Source of the DNA: an uncultured Treponema sp. | GTDB lineage: Bacteria; Spirochaetota; Spirochaetia; Treponematales; Treponemataceae | NCBI GenBank assembly: GCA_946532115.1 | Contig: CAMNBC010000004.1 | Location: 1 to 46,117 of the forward strand | Reading direction: 5' to 3' | DNA: 46,117 bases | Shown here: in pieces, positions 7,325-16,841 of the stretch | How the letters are laid out: the number at the start of each line of letters is the position of its first letter | Position numbering within the stretch: position 1 is the first letter of the stretch | Translations under genes and position numbers: made by a program | Notes under the pieces: generated by a model | Told to the model about the DNA's origin: nothing | The model's database searches: none | Seen by the model: the letters and a program-made list of their open reading frames with translations, nothing else

Positions 7325-10026
7325 TATTTTCCTGCCTTGAAGCTTGCATACTTCGAATACTTATTAGCTGCTTTAAATGGTTCTTTCTCATCTTTCCCAA
7401 GCGGAACTAAAGGATTGTTTTCATCATTAATTTGAGAGTAGTAATCAAGCTTCTCAATTTCGATGCATTCACCATCCTCAATTTCTCCTTTAAGAATCTG
7501 ATTTCTTCTATATAAATATGAGTTCTTCATCTCGTTAATAAGAGAAGCATGAGGCCTTTCACATCGGATATAATAATGAGCTCCTTCAAAGGTATTAGGT
7601 GTGATAACCTTTACTTCTGGAAGCAAAACATAAGCTCTTCTACAATCCGATTGATTTAGCCCAAGAGAATGCTTTACTAAGGCATTATAAAGTTCAAGCT
7701 GCATTGAACGGTTTTCCTTTAGCATTTCTTGATATTTCTTAAAGCCACCAGAATACTTAAAATCAAAAATTACTGGTTCACCAGAAGCATCTTCCAAAAC
7801 CATATCAATACTACCGGTGAAGTTAATACCACAAGCACTAAATTCAGCAAGCTCTTCTTTTTCATGATTCTGTTCACATGCTTTCACTTTCAAATTATTG
7901 ATTTCAATAAAATGCTGAAGCCTGTTTACACATTCCTTCATTAAAGCTCTAAAAATATCTGTATCTGATTTATTCTCTTTCTGTAAGAGGATACCACCCT
8001 TTTCAAGAAGCTTCTGATCGCAAACTTTCTCAAAGCGTGTATCAATTTGTTCTCTTATATCTACAGCAGTTCCACCATGCTTTTGATTGAATAATTCTTC
8101 GATAATTGCATGAGCAACAGTTCCCTTTGTAGTGTAAACTTCGCCCATTGCAGCTTCACCACTCATAGAAAATCCACAGTGTTTTTCCATTACATAATCA
8201 AATGGATTTTCAATTAAATTTGTAATTGAAGAATAACTTTCTGTTTCTCGGAAGTTTATAAGGTCAGTTCGAGTAAAATGAACAAGGCCATGTTCATCCT
8301 GCTTATGATTATTGATTTCACTCGACGGAAGAGTATTTACTCCTTTAAGCTTGGTGATATCTGGCTTTTCCAGATAATCATAAAATTCCTTTTCTTCCAT
8401 CTTCATGTTTTTCATAAGTCTTATGATTACTGGATTCTTTGTAACATCGGCAGTACCCTGCTTCTTTACAATTACTAGAATAAGTTTCTTATCTGTGTAT
8501 AAGAATGGAAGAAGCTCATTATAGCGGTTATAAGTTTTCTCAATTTCATCCTTCCATAAAGTCTTTTCCAGATACTTCTTCTCTGAAGGATACATAAAGC
8601 TTGTAGAAAGCACTTCTTCATCTGGATTGTAAAAATCACACCAGATTGTTGATTCGCTAACTTCCGCAAAATTTGCAGAGGAGTTTATAAGATTTTTACA
8701 GTCTTTCTCTCCTGGATAGATTTCTGTTTTAATATCAGCAGTAAGATTTTCGAACAGGAGCATAAGCTCTTGATAGGTAAAGCTTGTTTTATTACTTATG
8801 TCCAATAATGCAAGCATATAGCTACAGATTTTCTTTGAAGCTTCCAGCTGAACTCTGTTTCCCGGAATAATCTGTTCTTTCTTAAGATATGAGGTAAGCC
8901 AATCTGAAATATTACCAATATATGTCGCAAGATAGTCTTTTGTATATGCAAAGTCTTCGTTTAATGCGTTTTCTATATCTTCAATATCAGGTAAGAATTT
9001 CTTTACAGCTTCGGCATCTTCTTTTTCTGCGTTTGCAATAAGCTCCTTACAATCATCGTTATAATATCCACCTGAACTAGTAATCTTTTCTTGAAGCTCC
9101 TTTCTAAACTCCTTGGAGAAAGGAGAAACAAAAAGTCCCAGATAGGTTACAAGAGAAGTAAGATTCAAAGGTTTTTCAAGAAGCCTTAAGGTCAAAAATG
9201 GAATAGAGCCCAAAACTGTAACACCTTTGTCTTCGGAACCACAGGTTGGCTTTCCGACAAAAGAGAGATAATTATCAAAAGCCTTATTATCTCTATTTAT
9301 CCATACCTTAAAGCTGTCATCCTCTAACTGGCTCAGATATCTTAGTGCATCATTCTTTTCTTCAAAAAGCCACACTGCAACGGAACCATCAGACTTGCGA
9401 AGATCTAATGCATCTTTTTTGCAGTTAATGAGAATATCAGCCATTTGTCTTAAATAGGAATTTCCTTCTGGAAGAACCTGTGCAGAAATCTTTACTGTTT
9501 TATCCTTTCGATCTGCTAAAGTTTCCAAAAGCTCTTTTACATAAGGACTAAAATATTTGTAATCAAATGGTGTGATAATTTCTAAGTTATCCGGTAGATT
9601 ACACCCCTCTTTAATTGCTTTTATGAGCACTTTGATTCTTTCAGCACTAGAAGGCAGCTTAAAGTATTTTTCGATTCCGCTTAATTCATCAAGTCGTTTG
9701 CTTCCTGTATTTGCTTCGCCATTCCAGCCAGACATTATAAAAGCATCTCGCCATTCAAGACACTGCTTTGCGGTATTATATGCGTCAATATTATAAGAAG
9801 CAGCAAATATTGAATTTGGATTTTCTTCTATATATAAGGCCATTGCCTTACAGTATTCCAGGCTTCTTTCTATCTCATCTTTTACCTGAGTATGAAGACC
9901 AGCATGCAATTCCAGAAGGTCAATCAAAGCCTCTGTATTACATACTTTCTGGTCAAACTGTAATGGATTTTTCTCAAGATTCTGATAAACAAAGCTTGTA
10001 TAAGCTGGATTAAAAAATACTTTCAT
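7324..10026 (-). CDS. addB: AddB-like PD-(D/E)XK nuclease subunit
   Basis: The 900-residue partner of AddA has a C-terminal nuclease: GTVAHAIIEELF near 635, GSIDMVLED near 740, VIFDFKYSGG near 754 and MQLELYNAL near 777. These are the Asp, D-x-K and Gln-Tyr elements of the AddB/RecB nuclease class. No Walker A motif is visible in the N-terminal half, so that region probably serves as a non-ATPase scaffold, as in the compact AddB proteins of other phyla. It is immediately upstream of, and overlaps, addA. AAAGG lies before the start. The pairing and the nuclease motifs make the role secure; the exact subfamily is less so. Confidence 0.8.
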   Translation of the reverse strand: MKVFFNPAYTSFVYQNLEKNPLQFDQKVCNTEALIDLLELHAGLHTQVKDEIERSLEYCKAMALYIEENPNSIFAASYNIDAYNTAKQCLEWRDAFIMSGWNGEANTGSKRLDELSGIEKYFKLPSSAERIKVLIKAIKEGCNLPDNLEIITPFDYKYFSPYVKELLETLADRKDKTVKISAQVLPEGNSYLRQMADILINCKKDALDLRKSDGSVAVWLFEEKNDALRYLSQLEDDSFKVWINRDNKAFDNYLSFVGKPTCGSEDKGVTVLGSIPFLTLRLLEKPLNLTSLVTYLGLFVSPFSKEFRKELQEKITSSGGYYNDDCKELIANAEKEDAEAVKKFLPDIEDIENALNEDFAYTKDYLATYIGNISDWLTSYLKKEQIIPGNRVQLEASKKICSYMLALLDISNKTSFTYQELMLLFENLTADIKTEIYPGEKDCKNLINSSANFAEVSESTIWCDFYNPDEEVLSTSFMYPSEKKYLEKTLWKDEIEKTYNRYNELLPFLYTDKKLILVIVKKQGTADVTKNPVIIRLMKNMKMEEKEFYDYLEKPDITKLKGVNTLPSSEINNHKQDEHGLVHFTRTDLINFRETESYSSITNLIENPFDYVMEKHCGFSMSGEAAMGEVYTTKGTVAHAIIEELFNQKHGGTAVDIREQIDTRFEKVCDQKLLEKGGILLQKENKSDTDIFRALMKECVNRLQHFIEINNLKVKACEQNHEKEELAEFSACGINFTGSIDMVLEDASGEPVIFDFKYSGGFKKYQEMLKENRSMQLELYNALVKHSLGLNQSDCRRAYVLLPEVKVITPNTFEGAHYYIRCERPHASLINEMKNSYLYRRNQILKGEIEDGECIEIEKLDYYSQINDENNPLVPLGKDEKEPFKAANKYSKYASFKAGK

Positions 10027-10141
10027 AGTCCTTTTATTATAATCCTAAAGAGATATTTTTTGTGGAAAATATATAACTTTTTTCTATAAATTAGTCCAAA
10101 TCTAATAACTTTCTGAGTCCATCAGCCCTGTGGCTTACTCT

Positions 10142-10654
10142 TCAATGAATTACTCTTCCCTTATCATCAATTTTGATTTCAGGAGCTTCTTTCACCTTTT
10201 TCTTGAAAGCCTTTTCTTCTTCTCCGCTGCATACCCTTTCTACGAGCTCTTCCTGGGTAAAGCAATGAGTGGCTTTGTTAGAAGCAAAGAAATGGTATGT
10301 ACATTTTTGTCCTTTGTAAGCTCCCTCTTCAAGGATACAAGAGGAATAAACTCCGGCAATACGGATATCCTCAGTCATTCTAAAAATTGACTCAATGTCT
10401 TCCTTTGTTGAAGGACAATAAATTATCTGGATTGGGCCATCAACTGCTATATGGTCGATGCGGCGGGCCAAATCATCCTCTTCGATTTTGTGATTTATGT
10501 AAGCTTTATCTGTTATGATATAGAAAGCCTGGCCCCAGTTAAATTCCGGTGCATCATAAGGGGTGTCAAAGGCCTGGTATTTGCCATACTCTAATAAATC
10601 CTGGCTTTGAAGGATTTTGTAAAATCTGAAATTAAGTATATTTGAATTTATCAT
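10142..10654 (-). CDS. uncharacterised 170-aa protein
   Basis: The gene has a good ribosome site (GGGAGAAATA before ATG at 10654). It is not firmly recognised. A stretch NWGQAFYIITDKAYI near residue 40 recalls the GxGFYxTxD motif of DUF3990-type proteins, which are relatives of ADP-ribosyltransferases, but the usual following Trp-Ala motif is absent. It is soluble, with a basic C-terminal end. It lies 27 bp after the 209-aa gene and 115 bp before addB on the same strand, so the three small genes may form one transcript with addBA. Confidence 0.6.
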   Translation of the reverse strand: MINSNILNFRFYKILQSQDLLEYGKYQAFDTPYDAPEFNWGQAFYIITDKAYINHKIEEDDLARRIDHIAVDGPIQIIYCPSTKEDIESIFRMTEDIRIAGVYSSCILEEGAYKGQKCTYHFFASNKATHCFTQEELVERVCSGEEEKAFKKKVKEAPEIKIDDKGRVIH

Positions 10655-10681
10655 ATTATTTCTCCCTCTAGTCCTATTTTG

Positions 10682-11305
10682 TTAACATGCACACTGATTT
10701 GCTAAATTGAAGCAGTCATTTATATCTTCCTGAAGATCAAAAAACTGGCTCATGTAAAGTTTTAATTCTTCTTTTGTTTCTACCTTCTTAAAGGCCTGTT
10801 CTGCTTGTTTTTTAAGCTGCTCAAATTTGTCTGCCCTATCAGAATTGATGAGTGACATATCAACTTCACCTACCCGAACAGATATCTCACGGTCTTTAAG
10901 AATTGAAAAATCAAAATCGAAGTTAAACTCTTCTGCACAGAAGGGACCTTCAAGAGCATCCTTAAACTTTGAAACTTTATAAAGGTCTGCAGCTAGACTC
11001 AGAAGCATTCGCTTTTTGTTATAAGGCAGAAGTGTATAAAGATGATTGCGAAGACCGGCAAAAGGATTGTCTGTTACAACGAGCACTCCAGTTCTACGAA
11101 GTTTGCAGGCAAGCTTTCTTGAAACACTGCGCATTAAGCGATAAAGCTTTGATAGAGAAAGCTTGTTTAGTTTTGTAAAGCGCTTGTATTCAGGAAGCAA
11201 CACATCATTAAGAGTAACAAATTTTTCGGCAATGCTATAAAGCATAAGTTTAACGTAAGCATCAGTTTTCTTTGTTGTTTTGTTCTTGTTCATTACAAAT
11301 CTCAT
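10682..11305 (-). CDS. uncharacterised 207-aa protein
   Basis: AAGGAG sits 9 bp before ATG at 11305. A GTG two codons earlier is too close to that site, so the ATG is preferred. The protein is rich in Lys and Leu and has no membrane segment. The N-terminal half is basic (SLSKLYRLMRSVSRKLACKL) and could bind nucleic acid or a partner. The C-terminal half is acidic and ends in NQCAC. No family is recognised. It starts 13 bp after the 162-aa gene stops, so the two are probably co-transcribed. Confidence 0.6.
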   Translation of the reverse strand: MRFVMNKNKTTKKTDAYVKLMLYSIAEKFVTLNDVLLPEYKRFTKLNKLSLSKLYRLMRSVSRKLACKLRRTGVLVVTDNPFAGLRNHLYTLLPYNKKRMLLSLAADLYKVSKFKDALEGPFCAEEFNFDFDFSILKDREISVRVGEVDMSLINSDRADKFEQLKKQAEQAFKKVETKEELKLYMSQFFDLQEDINDCFNLANQCAC

Positions 11306-11318
11306 ATTCACACACTCC

Positions 11319-11807
11319 TTAATTGTTTTTATTTTTCTGGTTTTCCTTAGTTTCCAGATATTCTAACATTTCATCCCAAATTGGGAGTTTTGACAGTTGG
11401 ATTGTGGCAAAGTCTTCCATCAAATCTCCATCTACTCCCTGAAAGAATGCTTTCCAATCAAACTCTTTTTCAGACTCTTTTGAATCTACTATATTCATTA
11501 TTTCATCTATCAGTTCATCTCCCTGAAGTTTTTCGAGTGCATAACCGCTTTCCTTAGAACAGTAGTCTTGCCAAATAAAACGCTTTCCTGTATAAAGCGC
11601 GACAGTGCTTTCCGGAATCTTATATTCCTCTGCAATTCGCTTAAGTTCAGTTCTAATAAAGCTTCGCTCTTCTGCTCCTTTGAAAATCTCTTCCAAAAGC
11701 GTAAAATCATACTTTATATTTTCAGTTGTGTTGTCAGGTTTTGATTTTGTTGTGATTTTTGAGTCCTTTGTTCTCTTAATAATTGTTCTAATTTTTTCTT
11801 TCTTCAT
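11319..11807 (-). CDS. uncharacterised 162-aa protein with possible helix-turn-helix
   Basis: TAGGAGGTAGCTT precedes the ATG at 11807. A basic N-terminal tail is followed by FIRTELKRIAEEYKIPESTV at about residues 50-69. This reads like a helix-turn-helix with the turn at 'YKIPES' and could be DNA-binding. The C-terminal half is acidic (FDWKAFFQGVDGDLMEDF) and may mediate a protein contact. The family is not recognised. It is the first of three small minus-strand genes leading towards addBA. Confidence 0.55.
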   Translation of the reverse strand: MKKEKIRTIIKRTKDSKITTKSKPDNTTENIKYDFTLLEEIFKGAEERSFIRTELKRIAEEYKIPESTVALYTGKRFIWQDYCSKESGYALEKLQGDELIDEIMNIVDSKESEKEFDWKAFFQGVDGDLMEDFATIQLSKLPIWDEMLEYLETKENQKNKNN

Positions 11808-11973
11808 AAGCTACCTCCTATTAAAATTGTTTTATAAAAGGCCACCTGCGACCTTACTCACCTTCCCTAAATTTTCAAAAACCCTTTACTTCTTTCTCAC
11901 AAAAAGCAAAAGAGTAATATAGTGCGAAATGTCTTGGTGTAAAACTTTTGAGGAAAATAAATTGTGTAGCTTT

Positions 11974-13512
11974 TTAATGTTTTAAAACATCCCCCAGCGT
12001 ATAATAATCCCCTTCATCCTTTTTAGGCGGATAAATCATATCGCTGAGTCTGACTGCAGCCTGGTGAAGCTCTTGGGGAGTTATGCTGAAAATTTCATTT
12101 GTAAAATAAAACTTTGGGTCCTCTTGAGAAAGCAGAAAAGAAAAAATGATGTATCTTATTGAAAGAAGATCTTTTTCAGTAAAATTATAATCGACTATTT
12201 CCTTGAAGCATTTTTTTATGGCTTCTATTGTTTTTTCTGGCTTATCGGTTGAAACAGAAGCTATGACAAAATCCGCTGGATATTTATAAAAAAATCTACC
12301 ACCATAAATTCTGCCAAGTTTTCTAAGCTTTCGAGGAATATAATATTGCAAAAAGAACATCAGGGCATATTCAGAATAATATTCCCGACTTAACAATTGA
12401 GAAGCTCGCAAGATGATACTGCAGGATTTTTTATCTATCTCTGTATAAACATCAGGATGCTTTCTATCTCTGGCAACTATTTCCCATTTGTGACCTTCAA
12501 AATCCTTCCACAGACTTTCTTCTAAATTATCATTATTTAAATCATAATCAAGAATATTATGAGGAGCCATTATTTTATACGCAGTCTCGCGCAAGTCCCG
12601 TGCCTGCCATTCATGCAGTTTTTCTAACTTACTCTGATATTCCTGGGGTGTAAAATTTGAAAGATATTCCGAAATGATTTTTGGTATAGATTTTTTGGGA
12701 GGAAGAGGTTCTGGAGTGAAGGTTTCATTATTTACCGACCAGTAATCCGCAAAACTTTCAGAAACCTTACGGTCAGCTACTTTTTGCAAAAATTCTTTAA
12801 TTGTAAGAGCCTTTTGTTTTTCCGACTTTCGAGCTTTAAACTTTTTTTCCAGTTCTGGAATAAACTTATCTACCTGCAAAAGTACATCATCTAAGGCTGC
12901 CGTGCCCTCATAATTAAAAAGACAATTGTCGGGTCTGTAATACTTTTTATGATATTCTCTGATTTTATCATTTGTAAGTTCATGAAGTTTATAATAGATT
13001 CCCCCAACACAATAGGTTTCTGGTGGTCTACTTCTCATCTCATTATAAACAACACCCATAATGTCTTTTTTCCGACCATCTCCCTCTGGATCAAAATCTA
13101 CATGAAAGCATTCCTGCAAAAAGGCTTCTTCTGTAAGTCTTGGGAAAAAAACATAATCTGCTAATATGGAAATTAATTTAAAGACTTCAGCTTCATCATT
13201 TGAATTAAAAAAATAAGTAGTACTATATTCATCAGTAAAAGCATTACTTGAAGAAAATAAAGCAAAGCGCTGCAATTCCCATATATCAACATCATACTTC
13301 TGAGACCCTTTCAAGACACAATGTTCTAGCACATGGCTGGTTCCCAGATACTGCTCCTCTATAGGAGTCCTGAAAGTAAATGAGAATCCAGATTCCCAAG
13401 TTTCATACTGATGATATGCAATTTCGAGTCCAGTTTTTTTGTGTCTGAGATAAGACCAGGTTTCTTTGTCTTTTTGAAAAGTCTCCAGTAATTCGTAATC
13501 GTTGTTACACAT
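11974..13512 (-). CDS. M16C-type zinc peptidase, half-length
   Basis: The 512-residue protein has the inverted zinc motif H60-V-L-E63-H64 in GTSHVLEHCVLKGS and a third ligand Glu158 in VVYNEMRS. The spacing matches the presequence-protease (M16C) branch. The motif FSSSNAFTDEYSTTYFFNS is also typical. M16C enzymes are usually about 1000 residues, with a catalytic and a non-catalytic half joined by a hinge. This one stops after roughly the first half (GDYYTLGDVLKH) and no second half is adjacent. It may dimerise like M16B enzymes, or it may be a reduced form. No good ribosome site is seen before ATG 13512, so the start is uncertain. Confidence 0.75.
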   Translation of the reverse strand: MCNNDYELLETFQKDKETWSYLRHKKTGLEIAYHQYETWESGFSFTFRTPIEEQYLGTSHVLEHCVLKGSQKYDVDIWELQRFALFSSSNAFTDEYSTTYFFNSNDEAEVFKLISILADYVFFPRLTEEAFLQECFHVDFDPEGDGRKKDIMGVVYNEMRSRPPETYCVGGIYYKLHELTNDKIREYHKKYYRPDNCLFNYEGTAALDDVLLQVDKFIPELEKKFKARKSEKQKALTIKEFLQKVADRKVSESFADYWSVNNETFTPEPLPPKKSIPKIISEYLSNFTPQEYQSKLEKLHEWQARDLRETAYKIMAPHNILDYDLNNDNLEESLWKDFEGHKWEIVARDRKHPDVYTEIDKKSCSIILRASQLLSREYYSEYALMFFLQYYIPRKLRKLGRIYGGRFFYKYPADFVIASVSTDKPEKTIEAIKKCFKEIVDYNFTEKDLLSIRYIIFSFLLSQEDPKFYFTNEIFSITPQELHQAAVRLSDMIYPPKKDEGDYYTLGDVLKH

Positions 13513-13585
13513 AATGAAATAATGTTAAATGCTCTAGTTCCTTTTAGAATTAGTCTTAATTGAATCATCCACCAGATTTTGTTCA

Positions 13586-15022
13586 TTAGTCATATAATCC
13601 CTCTTTTCCCTCAATGAAAGATTTAATACGCCTAATGAACTCATTTTCTTGCTCTTTAATTGAGCCATCATTCCCCGGATCACAAACCGCAAAAACACCA
13701 AATTTTGCTGGTGCATCATCAATAGAGTACATCTGATCCACATTATTAGTATGTTTGTCGTATGAAACTTTTGTTGGATAAATTAATCCTGCACCACAAA
13801 AATTATCTTTATTCTTCAATGAATAATAATAAGAATATGCATGAAGTTGCCTAATATCGTTATTATCTACATCATCATATGCTTTATCAAATCTCATGGA
13901 CTTAAATTTAGCATCAAAAACAAAAATCCTTCCATTTTTTTTGTTAATTAAAACCAAATCCGGCCTATTATTCTTGTGATAAAAAGTCCCATCATAAAAT
14001 GATATAACCGTTTGAGCATTAACGTTCCAATCCGGAAGATTTAATCTCAGCAAATTATACAGATACATTTCCCAAAGGAATGAAGCATCAATGAGATAAC
14101 CGCTAACCCCATTAATTTTAGTATTTTTACCAGAATTTAAATCATCGTTATTTAGTAATACTTGAGCATATTGAAGTGGACGCTTAAAATCGGAATATAA
14201 ACTATTCAATAATACTTTCTCTTTGAGAATATTTTTTATTATTCCTTTAGAACATTTTTTGTGAGAATAATTGTCCTTTAAATATATTTTCAAGCGAGAA
14301 ACCTCTGGTAATTCTGAACTTTTACTTATTTCACACTTTTTAGTTGCTTCATAAAGGACATCAATTATGTTTTGAATATCTTTCATTGTTTGATATTTAT
14401 AAGTAATTTTTTTATCAAACATTAAAATATCATTATTAACATAGTCTTCGATATCAATCTCGCCCTTAATATCATATCCACGATCTTTCTCAGTAATATA
14501 CCTTTTAGGAAATGACTTGCTAGCAACCTTCCTTAAAGACATTAAAAACAAGTACTGTATTAACAATGAATATATACTTTCGTTTTCTGAAGTAGATCCT
14601 TTTACACTAGTGTCTGCGTATATACCACAACAGTAATTGAGTATTCTTTTAAAGAATAGTTCACTCACACCTGTAGTAATTTCAATACTCGGTATCTTTT
14701 CCCCAAAATATACCATTCCACAATATAACCCGGTTGAAATAGTATATTTGTCATTTTTTTGTTCTATTCTAAATATCAATTTTTCACGATCAGAACTAGA
14801 ATCATTTTTGAAAGCACCATAATTATCTAACTTAATAAGTTCAAATTGATTACTAGTATCTAAAGAAGCAAAATACATCTTTTTATCTAAAAGCTTTTTG
14901 CAAGCTTCATCAATTTTACTGTCATTTTTTACGCTGTTTTCTATAAGTATTTTTCGAGAATAGTCAAAATCGTAGAATTGAGTATAAATTGTAGTTTTTA
15001 AGCTTAATGTTTCCGTTGCCAT
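13586..15022 (-). CDS. mcrC: McrC-family restriction endonuclease subunit
   Basis: The 478-residue protein has a C-terminal PD-(D/E)XK nuclease: FLWEMYLYNLLR at 315-326, RPDLVLIN with Asp355, and FVFDAKFKS with Asp370 and Lys372, then a QLHAYSYYY helix. This is the McrC/LlaJI nuclease pattern. McrC is the cutting subunit that docks on the McrB GTPase ring in type IV restriction. It starts 11 bp after mcrB on the same strand. All nuclease residues appear intact. Confidence 0.85.
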   Translation of the reverse strand: MATETLSLKTTIYTQFYDFDYSRKILIENSVKNDSKIDEACKKLLDKKMYFASLDTSNQFELIKLDNYGAFKNDSSSDREKLIFRIEQKNDKYTISTGLYCGMVYFGEKIPSIEITTGVSELFFKRILNYCCGIYADTSVKGSTSENESIYSLLIQYLFLMSLRKVASKSFPKRYITEKDRGYDIKGEIDIEDYVNNDILMFDKKITYKYQTMKDIQNIIDVLYEATKKCEISKSSELPEVSRLKIYLKDNYSHKKCSKGIIKNILKEKVLLNSLYSDFKRPLQYAQVLLNNDDLNSGKNTKINGVSGYLIDASFLWEMYLYNLLRLNLPDWNVNAQTVISFYDGTFYHKNNRPDLVLINKKNGRIFVFDAKFKSMRFDKAYDDVDNNDIRQLHAYSYYYSLKNKDNFCGAGLIYPTKVSYDKHTNNVDQMYSIDDAPAKFGVFAVCDPGNDGSIKEQENEFIRRIKSFIEGKEGLYD

Positions 15023-15033
15023 CAGTTTCTCTT

Positions 15034-16833
15034 TTAAATTCCGAAAGCTTCTCTTGCTTTCTTTAATGTGTTTTCCACTTCTGTTTCATCTACAATTTGT
15101 CTAATATATTCTTTGATTGTTCCAGCTATATAGTTTTCAAATACTGATTTTTTCTTATCCGCCGTTATTTTTTTACTTCTCGAGTAAATTTGTTCGCTGA
15201 CTTTTAAGAAGAATGAATGGCCTATTTCATAATTTTTACCTAGCTTTAATCCATCTTCACAAATAAAATCATTAAGTGATTTGCATGATCCAACATATTC
15301 ATCGACATTACATTGATCTTCAACTTGATGAATTAATACATCGTTGATTACATCGTAATTACAGTATTTTGTAATCCATTTAAATCTTCTTCTTAATGCC
15401 AAATCAAATGCATCAATACTTCTGTCAACATCGTTCATGATTCCAATGAAATGGATATTAAAAGGTATTCCGAAAACAACTTCACCATTTACCCTTTTAT
15501 AAATTAAATTATTCTCATTTCTGGCTTTTACTACAGATGATAAAGCTGTAGTAATTAAATTGTTATTTATGTTTTTATAACCATCTTTAGGTTTTGAAAA
15601 GTCATAATCTCTATAATCTTTTTCTAATAAAGTAAAAGTCTCTCCGAAGATATTAGAAAGATTTCCTCTGTTTATTTCATCAACAACAAAATAATAATGT
15701 GGCCAATCTTTAATATTTGTTGGTCTTCCTTTGTCGTCATTTTCACAGTTGTGTTTATCAAAGAAATCTTCATTTTCTTTTCTAACTTTTATACAAAAAT
15801 CTTTTAAAGAGCCATTAACAACATCTAATTTCAAATTGCCATTATTATCAATGCCTAAAGGCTTGATCCCTTCAATGAAGTCCTGGTATGAGAAAGATGG
15901 ATGAAATTGTATATATTTCTTCTCTTTATATTTATTAGAGTCGATCTTTTGAAGTTTTTCTATTCCTTTTGAAACTCCGAACGTTTTACCTGTCCCTGGA
16001 GCGCCGTTAAATATTACATTTATATTATTAAAATCTGACAATTCTTTCGTATTGTAGCTAGAATCACTTAAGAATAGTAAGAAACAATAAAGCTTAATAT
16101 AATTTTCTTTTGGATCTGATTCATTAATTTCTGCATAGTCCTTTGCAGCTAAATATACTTTTGTATTCTTTTCAAGGAAAGTTTCACAATCACTTGTATC
16201 AACTTCCAAAATAGAAGCAAGAACCGAAGTTGCATCAGTATCTTTATCACCAAAAAACCACATAAATGCATGCTTATAAGGAGAATCATCCATGACAGAA
16301 CATAAAATAGAAATTTTTCTAAGAATGGCCTTGCAACTAAAATTTTTATAAGTTTCTTCTTTTTCAATTTTATATATATCACCCAATTCCTTTGCAGAAG
16401 CAATTTCTTTTAGTAAACATTTTATATTTGTATCATAATCGTTTTCTAGTTCAGATTTGTTCTCAATCATTTTGTTATTCTGTGCATAAACATTGGTATA
16501 TTTGTTTTTTCTTGAGGCATCTTTAATACCGGTGTACTGATAAATCATCACCTGATCATAGTTGCCAATTCTGGAATGCCCAAATTTTTGTTCTTTGGTA
16601 TCCAAAAAATCAGGCAAATATCCATTATCATTTTTCAACCATCTATCTAATTGCAATCCATCTGGTGAAACTATTTCATCATAATAAGTTTTCCAATTTT
16701 TAACGGAAGCATCCCATGCCCCTTCGTCAAAATATCCAGCCTCACTATTTGCATTAAATTTATCAAACATTGATTTAAATTCATCTTTATTCATATTTGC
16801 CTCGTAATCGTTGTTTAAGTTTCTGATTTCCAA
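15034..16833 (-). CDS. mcrB: McrB-family AAA+ GTPase
   Basis: The 599-residue motor subunit has Walker A GAPGTGKT at 277-284, Walker B YFVVDEINRGN at 381-391, and the McrB signature MNDVDRSIDAFDLALRRRF at 466-484, a variant of MNTADRS with the arginine finger. McrB uses GTP to translocate and to activate McrC. The N-terminal 270 residues have no obvious DNA-recognition domain. That role may belong to the separate upstream protein. The gene lies 8 bp downstream of the specificity candidate and 11 bp upstream of mcrC. Confidence 0.87.
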   Translation of the reverse strand: MEIRNLNNDYEANMNKDEFKSMFDKFNANSEAGYFDEGAWDASVKNWKTYYDEIVSPDGLQLDRWLKNDNGYLPDFLDTKEQKFGHSRIGNYDQVMIYQYTGIKDASRKNKYTNVYAQNNKMIENKSELENDYDTNIKCLLKEIASAKELGDIYKIEKEETYKNFSCKAILRKISILCSVMDDSPYKHAFMWFFGDKDTDATSVLASILEVDTSDCETFLEKNTKVYLAAKDYAEINESDPKENYIKLYCFLLFLSDSSYNTKELSDFNNINVIFNGAPGTGKTFGVSKGIEKLQKIDSNKYKEKKYIQFHPSFSYQDFIEGIKPLGIDNNGNLKLDVVNGSLKDFCIKVRKENEDFFDKHNCENDDKGRPTNIKDWPHYYFVVDEINRGNLSNIFGETFTLLEKDYRDYDFSKPKDGYKNINNNLITTALSSVVKARNENNLIYKRVNGEVVFGIPFNIHFIGIMNDVDRSIDAFDLALRRRFKWITKYCNYDVINDVLIHQVEDQCNVDEYVGSCKSLNDFICEDGLKLGKNYEIGHSFFLKVSEQIYSRSKKITADKKKSVFENYIAGTIKEYIRQIVDETEVENTLKKAREAFGI

Positions 16834-16841
16834 GATTATAA

